Part shown: positions 17,170-27,300 of the stretch, in pieces | Position numbering within the stretch: position 1 is the stretch's first letter | Layout: each line of letters starts with the position of its first letter | NCBI GenBank assembly: GCA_965214615.1 | Contig: OZ243952.1 | Span: forward strand, 2,108,001-2,172,000 | DNA from: CBDAUN01 sp965214615 | Lineage (GTDB): Bacteria; Pseudomonadota; Gammaproteobacteria; Arenicellales; JAJDZL01 | Length of the DNA stretch: 64,000 bases | Direction: 5' to 3' | Notes under the pieces: model-generated | What the model was told of the DNA's origin: nothing | What the model saw: the letters and a program-made list of their open reading frames with translations, nothing else | Database searches by the model: none | Translations under genes and position numbers: made by a program

Positions 17170-20100
17170 ATGGCGGACTTTACACAAATGGCACATCAGT
17201 CTACTCAGCGCTGGCAATTCTGGATTGATCGCGGCGGCACGTTCACGGATATTGTCGCACGCAAGCCCGATGGAACGTTGCTGACCCGCAAGCTTTTGTC
17301 GGAAAATCCCGGAAATTACAAGGATGCCTCGATTCAGGGCATTCGCGATTTGCTCGGCAGCGATGCGCAGGCCGAGTTGAATCCGGAGTCTGTCAGCGTG
17401 GTAAAGATGGGCACGACGGTCGCAACCAACGCACTGCTTGAGCGCACCGGGGAGCCGTGCGTACTTGTGACGACCGAAGGTTTCAAGGACGGGCTGCGCA
17501 TCGGATACCAGACCCGGCCCGATTTGTTTTCGCGGCAAATTGTTGCGCCAGACCTGCTCTATCAGGAAGTTGTCGAAATCGAACAGCGCCATAGCGCTTC
17601 CGGCGAAGTCATCACGCCGCTTAACGCCGGACAGGCGGAGCGGGAGCTTCAGCGGTGCTACGATGCCGGCATCCGTTCGTGCGCAATCGTATTCGTTCAT
17701 GGCTACCGGTATCACGAGCACGAGCGCCAAGTAGCCGAAATTGCCGGGCAAATCGGCTATACCCAGATTTCCGCTTCGTTTCAAGTCAGCCCTCTGATGA
17801 AATATGTGAGCCGGGGAGATACGACTGTTGTCGATGCCTATCTTTCGCCGGTGCTGCGCCGCTATGTCGATCAGGTTGCCGCCGACATCAGCGGCGTGCG
17901 TCTGATGTTCATGCAGTCCAACGGCGGCCTGACCGACGCGAACCGATTCCAGGGCAAGGACAGCATACTTTCAGGACCTGCCGGCGGCATTGTCGGCGCC
18001 GTAGAGACCAGCAGGCGCGCCGGGTTCGGCAAGATCATCGCTTTCGACATGGGCGGGACATCCACCGATGTCTCGCACTATGCCGGCGAGTATGAGCGCG
18101 CCTATGACACTCATGTCGCAGGTGTGCGGATTCGTTCGCCGATCATGAGAATTCATACTGTTGCCGCCGGCGGCGGTTCGATCCTGCATTTTGACGGATT
18201 GAAATATCGCGTTGGACCGGACTCGGCCGGTGCCAATCCAGGACCTGCCTGCTACCGCAACGGCGGCCCGCTCACCATCACCGACTGCAACCTGATGCTT
18301 GGAAAACTGCTTCCCGATCACTTTCCAAGCATATTCGGACCGCACGGCGACAAGCCATTGAGCCGTGAGTGCGTCGAAGACGAATTTGACAGTCTCGCGC
18401 GTTCGATTCACGAACGGGCCGGCGATGAGCGCTCAGCGCTGGACGTAGCGGAGGGATTCTTGAGAATCGCTGTCGACAACATGGCCAATGCGATCAAGAA
18501 AATCTCGGTTCAACGCGGCTATGACATTACCGAGTATGTTCTGTGCTGCTTTGGCGGAGCGGGTGGGCAGCATGCCTGCCTTGTTGCTGATGCGCTGGGA
18601 ATCGATACAGTTTTCATCCACCCTTACGCAGGTGTTCTATCCGCATATGGAATCGGACTTGCTGACGTGCGCGCAATGCGCGAGGAAGCGGTGGAATTCG
18701 CGCTGTCAGACGATTTGATCTCCAAGTTGGAGCAGCGATGCGCGAAACTAATAGACATGGTCATCAGCGAAGTCGTCAGTCAGAATGTGGAACGCGACAA
18801 GATCGCCATCGAACGTCGGCTGCATGTGCGCTACGAGGGAACTGACTCTGCCATGGTTGTCGACTTCGCCGATGCCGACCGGGTGCGCAGCCAATTCGAG
18901 CAGCTTCACCGCAAGCGCTTCGGATTCACCATGCCCCGCAAGTCGGTCATTGTCGAGGCGGTAGCGATCGAGGCGATCGGAAAAACCGACGCTGAAATCA
19001 ATCAGATCGAACCGGCGACTCCTCGTATCACGCCCGCTCAGCCGCACTCGGAAACGCCGATGTACTGCTCCGGCCGGATGCTGGATGCAAAGGTCTATCT
19101 GCGGGAACAGCTGATCGTTGCAGACAGGATCGAAGGTCCGGCAATTGTGGTTGAGGCGAACGCCACCACGATCGTCGAGCCAGGCTGGCAGCTCAAGGTG
19201 ACTGCGCTGAATGACCTGGTACTGACTCGTGCCGCACCTAGGCCGAAAGGCAAGGCACTGGGAACAGACGCTGATCCTGTCATGCTGGAAGTGTTCAATA
19301 ATCTTTTCATGTCAATTGCCGAGCAGATGGGCGCTGCGCTGGAAAACACAGCCTACTCTGTCAATATCAAGGAGCGCCTGGACTTCTCGTGCGCGGTTTT
19401 CGATTCGCGCGGAGACCTGGTAGCGAACGCGCCGCATATGCCGGTGCATCTGGGATCGATGAGCGAGTCCGTCAAAATTGTAATCCGCAACCGCAGCGGC
19501 ACGATCAGGCAGGGAGACTCGTTTATTTTGAACAATCCCTACAATGGGGGCACCCATCTGCCGGACATTACTGTGATTACCCCGGTTTTCGACCAGGGCG
19601 GGACAGCAATTCTGTTCTATGTCGCCTCGCGCGGACATCATGCGGATGTCGGAGGAATCACTCCCGGATCAATGCCGCCGGACAGCAGCGTCATTGAAGA
19701 GGAAGGGGTTCTGATTGACGATGTCCAGCTGATTGATCAAGGAGTATTCCTGGAAGCTGAAATCACAGAATTGCTGACAGGCGCGGCCTACCCGGTGCGC
19801 AATGTCGAGCAAAATCTTGCCGACATCCGCGCACAGGTCGCAGCGAACGAAAAAGGAGTTCAGGAGCTGCGCGCCATGGTCGAGCATTTCGGCCTTGACG
19901 TCGTTCACGCCTACATGCAGCATGTACAGGACAATGCGGAGTACTCGGTCAGGAAAGTCCTTGGCGCGCTGCGCAACGGACATTTCCGGTACGAAATGGA
20001 CGATGGAAGCGCAATTGAGGTCACTATCTCGATAGACAATGAGGCGCAATCTGCGGTTGTCGATTTCACCGGCACTTCCAGGCAGCGGGAAACCAATTTC

Positions 20101-20799
20101 AATGCGCCTTCCTCAGTTGCAAGAGCCGCGGTGATGTATGTATTTCGCACACTGGTCGACGATCAGATCCCGATGAACGAAGGCTGCTTGAAGCCTATTG
20201 AAATTATCATCCCGGACGGTTGCATGCTCAAGCCCGAATATCCGGCCGCAGTCGTAGCAGGCAACGTTGAAACATCGCAGTACATCACCGATGCGCTGTA
20301 CGGCGCGCTCGGGGTAATGGCAGCCGCCCAAGGCACCATGAACAACTTCACGTTCGGCAACGACAAGTATCAGTATTATGAAACGATATGCGGCGGTTCG
20401 GGCGCGGGACCTGATTTTCCGGGATGCGACGCAGTTCATACGCATATGACGAATGCGAAGCTTACGGACCCTGAAGTGCTCGAATGGCGATTTCCAATCC
20501 GGCTTGAAAGTTTCGAAGTCCGTACCGGAAGCGGCGGCAAAGGCAAACACCGCGGCGGAGACGGGGTGATTCGAAAGCTGATGTTTCTCGAGCCGATGAC
20601 AGCGGCCATACTGTCCGGCCACCGACGCATTGCGCCATACGGCGTCGACGGCGCCGAGCCCGGCGCAGTGGGCCGCAATACTGTCCTTCGCGCCAATGGC
20701 GAAGCCGAGGCAATGGGTTCGACAGATCGCACTGAAATGAATGCAGGCGACGTATTCGTAATTGAGACTCCGGGGGGCGGCGGATTCGGATCCGCCTAG
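17170..20799 (+). CDS. oplAH: ATP-dependent 5-oxoprolinase, fused hydantoinase A/B type
   Basis: A 1209-residue protein combining HyuA and HyuB. The A half (1-690) has an actin-like ATPase start DRGGTFTDIVARKPDG, MGTTVATNALLERTGE, a SGPAGGIVGA segment and AFDMGGTSTDVS. The B half begins near DADPVMLEVFNNLFMSIAEQ (about residue 700) and includes NPYNGGTHLPDIT and the C-terminal GSGAGPDFPG and RRGGDG-like regions. Bacterial fused forms cleave 5-oxoproline (pyroglutamate) to glutamate with ATP; related fusions act on hydantoins, so the substrate is inference. The 130-bp AT-rich stretch upstream includes a TTGACA hexamer at 17046-17051 without a well-placed -10. No strong Shine-Dalgarno sequence is seen. 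Confidence 0.92.
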   Translation: MADFTQMAHQSTQRWQFWIDRGGTFTDIVARKPDGTLLTRKLLSENPGNYKDASIQGIRDLLGSDAQAELNPESVSVVKMGTTVATNALLERTGEPCVLVTTEGFKDGLRIGYQTRPDLFSRQIVAPDLLYQEVVEIEQRHSASGEVITPLNAGQAERELQRCYDAGIRSCAIVFVHGYRYHEHERQVAEIAGQIGYTQISASFQVSPLMKYVSRGDTTVVDAYLSPVLRRYVDQVAADISGVRLMFMQSNGGLTDANRFQGKDSILSGPAGGIVGAVETSRRAGFGKIIAFDMGGTSTDVSHYAGEYERAYDTHVAGVRIRSPIMRIHTVAAGGGSILHFDGLKYRVGPDSAGANPGPACYRNGGPLTITDCNLMLGKLLPDHFPSIFGPHGDKPLSRECVEDEFDSLARSIHERAGDERSALDVAEGFLRIAVDNMANAIKKISVQRGYDITEYVLCCFGGAGGQHACLVADALGIDTVFIHPYAGVLSAYGIGLADVRAMREEAVEFALSDDLISKLEQRCAKLIDMVISEVVSQNVERDKIAIERRLHVRYEGTDSAMVVDFADADRVRSQFEQLHRKRFGFTMPRKSVIVEAVAIEAIGKTDAEINQIEPATPRITPAQPHSETPMYCSGRMLDAKVYLREQLIVADRIEGPAIVVEANATTIVEPGWQLKVTALNDLVLTRAAPRPKGKALGTDADPVMLEVFNNLFMSIAEQMGAALENTAYSVNIKERLDFSCAVFDSRGDLVANAPHMPVHLGSMSESVKIVIRNRSGTIRQGDSFILNNPYNGGTHLPDITVITPVFDQGGTAILFYVASRGHHADVGGITPGSMPPDSSVIEEEGVLIDDVQLIDQGVFLEAEITELLTGAAYPVRNVEQNLADIRAQVAANEKGVQELRAMVEHFGLDVVHAYMQHVQDNAEYSVRKVLGALRNGHFRYEMDDGSAIEVTISIDNEAQSAVVDFTGTSRQRETNFNAPSSVARAAVMYVFRTLVDDQIPMNEGCLKPIEIIIPDGCMLKPEYPAAVVAGNVETSQYITDALYGALGVMAAAQGTMNNFTFGNDKYQYYETICGGSGAGPDFPGCDAVHTHMTNAKLTDPEVLEWRFPIRLESFEVRTGSGGKGKHRGGDGVIRKLMFLEPMTAAILSGHRRIAPYGVDGAEPGAVGRNTVLRANGEAEAMGSTDRTEMNAGDVFVIETPGGGGFGSA

Positions 20800-20845
20800 G
20801 ATTCGATCAAGCGTGTCTTTTGTCAAATCAGCGCCGTATTGTGCA

Positions 20846-20874
20846 TTGCAACATGGGATCGTTATTTTTATAAT
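20846..20874 (+). promoter_or_regulatory. Sigma-70-type promoter for isocitrate lyase
   Basis: TTGCAA at 20846-20851 and a consensus TATAAT at 20869-20874 are separated by exactly 17 bp. They lie 105 bp upstream of the likely aceA start and just after the 5-oxoprolinase stop. Confidence 0.7.
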
Positions 20875-20978
20875 ACGTCCCGATGATGTGCGGCATGGAT
20901 GAAGCCTGACGGGGCTGTGTTTTCGCATGCCTCATGTCTGAATTGCAGCCGAATTATCAATACAAGAGGACTAATGAA

Positions 20979-22307
20979 ATGACCTTTGCACCTGCCAACG
21001 GCCATCAATGGCCAACTGATCTGCAAGGCAAGCTGGACGCCTTCCCGGCACCCTCCTACGCTCCTGACCGATGGAATGACATTAAGCGCGATTACGACTG
21101 GACAGAGGTAGAACGGCTGAGAGGGTCGGTGCGCGTGCGTCATACGCTCGCCGAAATGGGTGCGGAAAAACTCTGGCACGGCCTGCAAAACGAGGACTAC
21201 GTCGCATCGCTGGGAGCCTATTCGGGCTGTCAGGCAGTGCAACATGTTCGAGCCGGATTGAAATCCATCTATCTTTCCGGATGGCAAGTGGCCGCAGATG
21301 CAAACAACGCCGGACAAACCTATCCTGACCAGTCCCTTTATCCGGCAAATTCTGTTCCTCAGGTCATCGAGCGCATCAACAATGCGTTTATGCGGCAGGA
21401 CCAGATTCAGACCATGGAGCGCCTCAGAGGCGAAGAAACCACCAGCATTGACTGGTTCGCACCTATCGTCGCCGACGCCGAAGCAGGATTCGGAGGTCCT
21501 TTGAACGTATTCGAAATTATGAAAGCGATGATCAGGGCCGGCGCTGCAGGGGTGCATTTTGAGGACCAGCTGTCTTCAGAAAAAAAATGCGGCCATCTTG
21601 GAGGAAAGGTACTGCTTCCGACGGCGCACGGCATTCGCAACCTGTCCGCCGCGCGACTCGCCGCCGACGTCATGGGTGTCCCGACGGTCATTATCGCCCG
21701 CACGGATGCCGAAGCGGCGCGTTTGATCACGTCAGACATTGACGAGCGCGATCACCCGTTCATCACCGGCGAGCGGACTACTGAAGGGTTCTTCAGAATC
21801 ACCGGCGAAATGGAAATGTGCATTGCCCGCGGACTGGCGTATGCGCCGTATGCCGATTTGATCTGGATGGAGACTTCCACTCCGAATCTCGAACAGGCAA
21901 AAGTGTTCGCAGATGCGATTCACGAGCAGTTTCCAGGCAAGATGCTGGCCTACAACTGTTCGCCGTCGTTCAATTGGCGCAAGCACCTGGAAAGCGACGA
22001 TCTAGAAGCCTATCAGCGTGAACTTGCGAAGCTCGGATACCGCTACCAGTTTATTACGCTTGCCAGTTTCCATAGCGTGAACTACTCCAGCTTCGACATT
22101 GCCCGCAAGTATCTCGAATTTGGAATGAAAGGGTATTCGGAACTGCAGGAGTCGGAATTTGCTGCTGAAGAGTTCGGATTTTCCGCAACGCGTCATCAGC
22201 ACGAAGTTGGAGTAAGCTACTACGATGCGGTCGCCGAAGCCACAACCGGTTCGGGCGAGTCTTCGACCACGGCGATGGCAGAATCTACCGAAGTTGCCCA
22301 GTTCTAA
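20979..22307 (+). CDS. aceA: Isocitrate lyase
   Basis: The glyoxylate-shunt enzyme splitting isocitrate to succinate and glyoxylate. The active-site signature KKCGHLGGK is present with its nucleophilic Cys, along with WQVAADANN, PIVADAEAGFGG (metal Asp), IARTDAEAA and NCSPSFNWRKHL. ATG 20934 is in frame, but ATG 20979 is preceded by AGAGGA at 8-nt spacing while 20934 has no Shine-Dalgarno; the 442-residue product also fits the family length (E. coli 434). No malate synthase is in the window; the regulator of the isocitrate branch, aceK, is 17 kb away. A good sigma-70 promoter precedes it. Confidence 0.96.
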   Translation: MTFAPANGHQWPTDLQGKLDAFPAPSYAPDRWNDIKRDYDWTEVERLRGSVRVRHTLAEMGAEKLWHGLQNEDYVASLGAYSGCQAVQHVRAGLKSIYLSGWQVAADANNAGQTYPDQSLYPANSVPQVIERINNAFMRQDQIQTMERLRGEETTSIDWFAPIVADAEAGFGGPLNVFEIMKAMIRAGAAGVHFEDQLSSEKKCGHLGGKVLLPTAHGIRNLSAARLAADVMGVPTVIIARTDAEAARLITSDIDERDHPFITGERTTEGFFRITGEMEMCIARGLAYAPYADLIWMETSTPNLEQAKVFADAIHEQFPGKMLAYNCSPSFNWRKHLESDDLEAYQRELAKLGYRYQFITLASFHSVNYSSFDIARKYLEFGMKGYSELQESEFAAEEFGFSATRHQHEVGVSYYDAVAEATTGSGESSTTAMAESTEVAQF

Positions 22308-22337
22308 CTCAAGCCAGACTTAACTCATCGGGTAGGA

Positions 22338-22398
22338 GGCGAGATTACTCTCGCCGTCCTCCCACACCACCGTACGTACGGTTCCGTATACGGCGGTT
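22338..22398 (-). ncRNA. Group II intron domains V and VI
   Basis: On the minus strand the catalytic domain V reads CCGCCGTATACGG, a GGAA loop, then CCGTACGTACGGTGG. It is followed by a hairpin with the 7-bp stem GGCGAGA/TCTCGCC that corresponds to domain VI. Both are expected just before the intron 3' end. Confidence 0.85.
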
Positions 22399-23801
22399 CA
22401 TGGCAAGCAACGCAGACGTACAACGGTATCCGTCAAAGACACCAGACCAAGCCGACAAAAGTAAGCAATCGGGAAGGCTTGGTTCATGTGAGAAGCACCG
22501 CTGTTCCACCAAGGACCGTAGCCATTGGTGGCGGATTTCCACGCCCGAACCTCATCCAATCCCAACCGCATCAAGTTGCGAGCGCGTGTGAAGACACGCT
22601 TCCATTGCCGCCAGATGATACAGCGCAATTTGTGCCGTATCCACATGTCGAGTCTTCTCAACAGCACCTTCGCTTCAGCTAGCTTGAAATAGGCTGCCCA
22701 TCCGCGAAGCAGTCGGTTAAGATGCTCAATCGTGTAGGTGAGACTTCGTCCGCGCGCACCGCGCAGAACCTCTCGCACCCTGGCTTTGAAACGCCTGCGG
22801 CTCTTAAATGAGATGCGCACGGTCGCCCGCGCACCGCCCACAATGGTGTAGCCCAGAAATTGCCGTTTCGAAGGCCGCGCGACCGCGCTTTTGTCCTTGT
22901 TGACTTTCAGCTTCAACCGCTCCGCCAGAAACACTTCCAGACTTTCCATCAATTTCAGGCCCGCTTTCTCACTGCGCACATAGATGTTGCAGTCGTCCGC
23001 ATAACGGCAGAAACGATGGCCTCGCCTTTCCAGTTCCTTGTCCAGCTCTGTAAGCAGTACGTTGGACAGAAGTGGGCTCAATGGGCTACCTTGTGGCGTC
23101 CCGGTCCGGCGGGGCGAAACCACCCCGTCTGTCATCATGCCTGCCTTCAGATACCGGCGAATCAACTTCAAAACCCGCCTGTCGCTCACCTTGCGAGACA
23201 ACTTGCCCATCAAAATATCGTGATTCACCAGATCGAAAAACTTTTCCAAATCCAAATCAACCACCCAGTTGCAGCCCGACTCAACATGCCGTTGCGCCTG
23301 ACGCACCGCCTGATGCGCATTGCGACCCGGCCGGAATCCGTAACTGCTGTCACTGAAGTCCGGCTCGAATATCCCGCTCAACACCTGATGCAACGCCTGC
23401 TGAATCATTCGGTCCAGCAGTGTCGGTATGCCGAGTGTGCGAACCCCGCCTTGCGGCTTGGGAATGTCCACCCGACGAACTGGCGCAGGAATATACTCCT
23501 GTGCCAGCAGCTTGGCCTTGACCGTTGGCCAATGCCGCTTCAGATGTGCTTTGAACTCGGCTACGCCAATGCCATCGACACCGGCACCGCCTTTGTTCGC
23601 ACACACCCTGTCATAGGCTTTCTTCATGTTGGCAGGCGAAAGCACCGCCTCCATCAAATCGGCCTTTTGTGGCTGCGCTTTCGTCCGCGTCGGGTTCGCC
23701 GTTTCCGCCTCGACACCCAGCGCGGCTGTTGACGGCTTCTGTCCGTCGCCTTCCGTCCGGGCCTGACCTTGTCGACCAGCTTGTGTCTTGTTCGGTTTCA
23801 T
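22398..23801 (-). CDS. ltrA: Group II intron reverse transcriptase/maturase
   Basis: A 467-residue intron-encoded protein. Reverse transcriptase blocks are complete: RRVDIPKPQGGVRTLGIPT, YGFRPGRNAHQAV, VVDLDLEKFFDLVNHD, GTPQGSPLSPLLSNV and the catalytic YADD in FCRYADDCNIYV. The maturase (X) domain follows from about residue 330 with LNRLLRGWAAYFK. The C-terminus ends with NGYGPWWNSGASHMNQA, typical of class C intron proteins, and there is no HNH endonuclease domain. The protein should splice its own intron RNA and prime reverse transcription at DNA targets. ATG 23801 has GAGGGA at good spacing. No stops or frameshifts are visible, so it may still be active. Confidence 0.95.
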   Translation of the reverse strand: MKPNKTQAGRQGQARTEGDGQKPSTAALGVEAETANPTRTKAQPQKADLMEAVLSPANMKKAYDRVCANKGGAGVDGIGVAEFKAHLKRHWPTVKAKLLAQEYIPAPVRRVDIPKPQGGVRTLGIPTLLDRMIQQALHQVLSGIFEPDFSDSSYGFRPGRNAHQAVRQAQRHVESGCNWVVDLDLEKFFDLVNHDILMGKLSRKVSDRRVLKLIRRYLKAGMMTDGVVSPRRTGTPQGSPLSPLLSNVLLTELDKELERRGHRFCRYADDCNIYVRSEKAGLKLMESLEVFLAERLKLKVNKDKSAVARPSKRQFLGYTIVGGARATVRISFKSRRRFKARVREVLRGARGRSLTYTIEHLNRLLRGWAAYFKLAEAKVLLRRLDMWIRHKLRCIIWRQWKRVFTRARNLMRLGLDEVRAWKSATNGYGPWWNSGASHMNQAFPIAYFCRLGLVSLTDTVVRLRCLP

Positions 23802-24262
23802 CGGGATTGTCCCTCGCCTACTCGCATCTTGCCATGTTCAGCCCTTCAACCGCCGGTGAGCGGCCTACTATGGCTTCTGCTGACTTCTGCTGCCCCATCC
23901 CGCATCCTTTCGAATCCGGTAGCCATTGGCAGAGCAGCAGACCTCCCAGGGTAATGCGCGCGACCTTCCCACTTATGCCTGCCGCATATACGTCCACGGT
24001 TTCCGTACAAGTACCGGGCTTTGAAAATATTTGCCTTCTCACCCACCGTGACCGCCTCGTATGCGATTCCTGTTCGTCAGGCCAGTGGTTTGCCTTCAGC
24101 TTCCTTCAGATTCCGCTTCGCAGCGGACACCCTTGCCGTTCGGCTAACCGTTCCCCTTGTCGGGCCGGTAGCGGACTTGCACCGCCAGGTCATCCGACCA
24201 CCACCACGTGTGTCGGAATAGCGCCAGTCAAGGCGCTGCGCGCCATGCCTGGCGCACAAGCC

Positions 24263-24298
24263 AAAAAAGGAGCGCAAATTGCGCTCCTTTTTTTTCGG
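24263..24298 (-). terminator. Rho-independent terminator of the autotransporter gene (intron target)
   Basis: Stem GGAGCGC/GCGCTCC (24269-24275 with 24281-24287) flanked by A6 on one side and T8 on the other, so it could work in both directions. It lies 52 bp past the stop of the upstream minus-strand gene, and the group IIC intron begins 5 nt beyond its T-tract. Confidence 0.88.
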
Positions 24299-24349
24299 TT
24301 CGCCAGGCAGGCGCTTCGCAACGAAGAACCGGCCTGGCATATTACGAAG

Positions 24350-27300
24350 CTAGAACTTCAACTGGTATCCGATCATGGCTGCATGATAGTCCTCGCCATC
24401 AGCCTCCAATCCCGTCATTGCGAGTTTCCACATGCCCTGAGAAGATCCAGGAGACTTTATCGCAGCGCCGAAGCTCAACTGGCTTACCGTCTCTGGCATA
24501 GACCTTACGCCGGCTTTCGTGTTGAAACTCAAAATTCCGTCCTTGTCAGACTGGCGAAGAGTCAGATCGTTCACATCCTGAGAATTCGTGCGCATTACAT
24601 CGAATCGCATGTGCGGCCTCCACTGAATGCTGCTCGCCGAATTCAGCCATTGGGTGGCTGCTATCCCGAAACCCAGCTTCGCAGATGTGTAATCCTGCGA
24701 GTAGGCGGGAACACTGGCTGTCATGACTGCACCATGAGCATCATGTGCATCCTGTTCGAACGTACCTGCTTGAAACGCAGCTGACGGGCCGAATCGCAGA
24801 CCATTGCTTATCCATGAAGTGCCAGCGCTAAGCTGAATCTGAGAACTTCGGATTCGCGAATTGCTGATTAGCGCACTGTTTATGACAGGATTGTCTACGA
24901 CAGATTTCGCTTCGAAGTTGCCCTGTGACACACGCAGGTTTGCAAAATGACGGTCGTTGCGCAGTCCACCATTGATCGCGTATGAACTGCCTTCGGCAGC
25001 AAATTTGAGCGAATCGACGGATCCGGAAACGTTCGGCATCATCGATGCTTCGATGTAATATCCGTTGTTTCCCTGCAAAGACAGGCCGATTTCAGAACCG
25101 CCGACAGACGCGTCAGAGGTTTCTGAAAATTCTCCGGTGCTGTTTCGTACCCACAATCGATACGGCGCATCGGTTGCCGCTCCTGATTGCTGAATGCTGC
25201 GACTGTCAGCCGAGGCAAAATATGACGAAACCGGCGAAGCAAACGCATGTGAGGTAAAACTTGTACCAGTATCGTCACCGCCAAGGAAATTGGATAGCAA
25301 GACTGCTAGCAGTCCCAAGCCGATCGCAGCACCGGCACCGCTGCCGGATCCGCCGCCACCACCTCCGGACGCACTGCCCGAACCACCTGCGGCAGGTCCT
25401 GATCCACCGGCACCCGGTTCGGGATTTTCAGGAAGCACGGCAACTCCGATATTACCCGCCATTTCAGAGTCAAAAGTCGCCACTGCGCCACTTTCAACCG
25501 TACCGACCATGTGAACTTCGCCGCCAGATTCCGACAGAATCTGCAATTCGGTAACAACTTGCGGGGTGTCTGACATGTCTCCGCTAGTGATGCTATCAAC
25601 AAATAGGATTGGGAAGATTTGATCTTCAGTGGCAATTTTAGTCTGAACACCTTCCACCATGTCAGGCTCTATGTCAGAATTCAGCTGGGCATAAACAGCC
25701 GCATCGGCGCTATCAATTCCTTCGAAGTGCAATGTTCCGGCAAACAATTGCCCGGTAAATTTACCTTCATCATCGATATCAAACACCAGTTTTCCCGCCC
25801 GATGCACCGTCATTGTTCCTTGGTTTAAATTAAGACTTCCGGATACCACCAGCACTCCATTTTCGAGGTTCAATGCACTGTTTTCAAAAAAGACGCCGCC
25901 ACTGAAGTGCGTAGTACCAGGACCGGTTATAGTCATTGTTTCTAGGCCAAAAATGTCACCCGTCAGATTGAACAGCCGATTTTCTGCAATGTTGATATTC
26001 ATCTCATCATCACCACCCAAACCGAAATCTATCTTTCCATCGATCGAGCCGGATTCGGTGACATTCAAAACATCATCGAATGAACCGTCTGCAAACTGAA
26101 CATTTCCGACAAGCGTGCTTGCAATCAGATCCAAGGTGCCCTTGCCGCCAATGAACATGACCGCATGCCCCTTTTCGTCCTGACTGGATCCGAACGCTGA
26201 AACTTTCGCGCCGCCGCTGACAGTCACCTTGGCATGCCCGGTGGTTGAAGATACGCCTTGGGAAGAAAGTGCGGCCAGTATGCCGATACCAATTGTCTCG
26301 TTAAAGTCATTAGTGCTCGTATCGTCGCTCTCAGCGCCAAACGCCGTTATGTTGGCAGTGGCGCCCTTCACCTGAACGTCAACATCGACATCGGCGTCTA
26401 CATCGTCGCTACTGCTGCTTGTATAAGCATTGGCCCGGATGCCGATTCCGAATTTTCGCGCTACAGGGGGTGTTGCATCCGGGTCGCCTTCGTTTCCAGC
26501 GGTTACCGTGCCCGTATTGATGACAACTACATTTCCGGAACCGTGTGACTCAACTCCTAAGCCCTCTGTTCGATTGCCGGTCGCCTTGACTGTTCCAGAG
26601 TTTGTAACTCGGGCGTCGCCGCCGTTTAGTATCCTTCCGGAATTTCTTGGATTGTGAAAGAAACCCGCGAAAACACCGCCTGTCAGCCAATCCGCGTTCC
26701 CGTTGCCGTTGACTGTGATAGTGCCGCTATTTTCAGCGTGCGCCTCTCCCTTTGCGTCGTCGATGTTTTCGGCTTCGTCGTGCCAAAAAGTCGCTTCAAT
26801 GCCTTCGGAGCTATCGCCGTTGGTAATGATTGTGCCTGAATTGGACACTTTGACCATTCTGCCGCTTTCGGAGCCCGCCGGCGCGATGATTGAAGCGCCA
26901 TCGGATTCATCTCCGTGCGTAGTGATCTTGCCTTCATTTGTTCCTCGCGCAATCTGCGACACGGCCCAGGTAGACATTCCGTGAGAATTGCCACCGTGGG
27001 TGATGATTCTGCCTGCATTGGATACCATCGCTGTTCCCGCACCAACTTCATTAGTCACTGCACGCACCCCGTGTGCTCCAGCAACCGTGGAATCTCCCTC
27101 GACGCCAGTTGTAATCTCTGCGTCTGATTGGTTGATAGCCGTAGCGTCACCGCTTTGAGCACCAGCATAAATTCCGTCGGCTCGATGGAAGTTTTCAGTA
27201 CGATGCTCGAACATTCCGCCCGTAGTTGTAACGGTGCCGAAGTTTTCGACTTGTACATTACCCGTACCTTCGGTGTAGCCCGTCATTCCGCGTGCGCCTG

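Larger units (their letters stand above)
22327..24257 (-). mobile_element. Group IIC (bacterial class C) intron, apparently complete
   Basis: A roughly 1.93-kb intron read on the minus strand. The 5' end GTGCGCC lies at 24257-24251, directly after the T-tract of a rho-independent terminator, the known preferred site of class C introns. The intron encodes a maturase (22398-23801). Past the ORF come domain V (22364-22398), a domain VI hairpin (22338-22355) and the 3' end CCTACCCGAT at 22327. Length, compact architecture, endonuclease-less maturase and insertion site all agree. Boundaries are judged from conserved ends and could be off by a few bases. Confidence 0.88.

Noticed and set aside
22860..23732. 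290-codon plus-strand frame opposite the intron maturase
   Set aside because: The minus strand encodes all reverse transcriptase blocks here; the plus frame has no family features.
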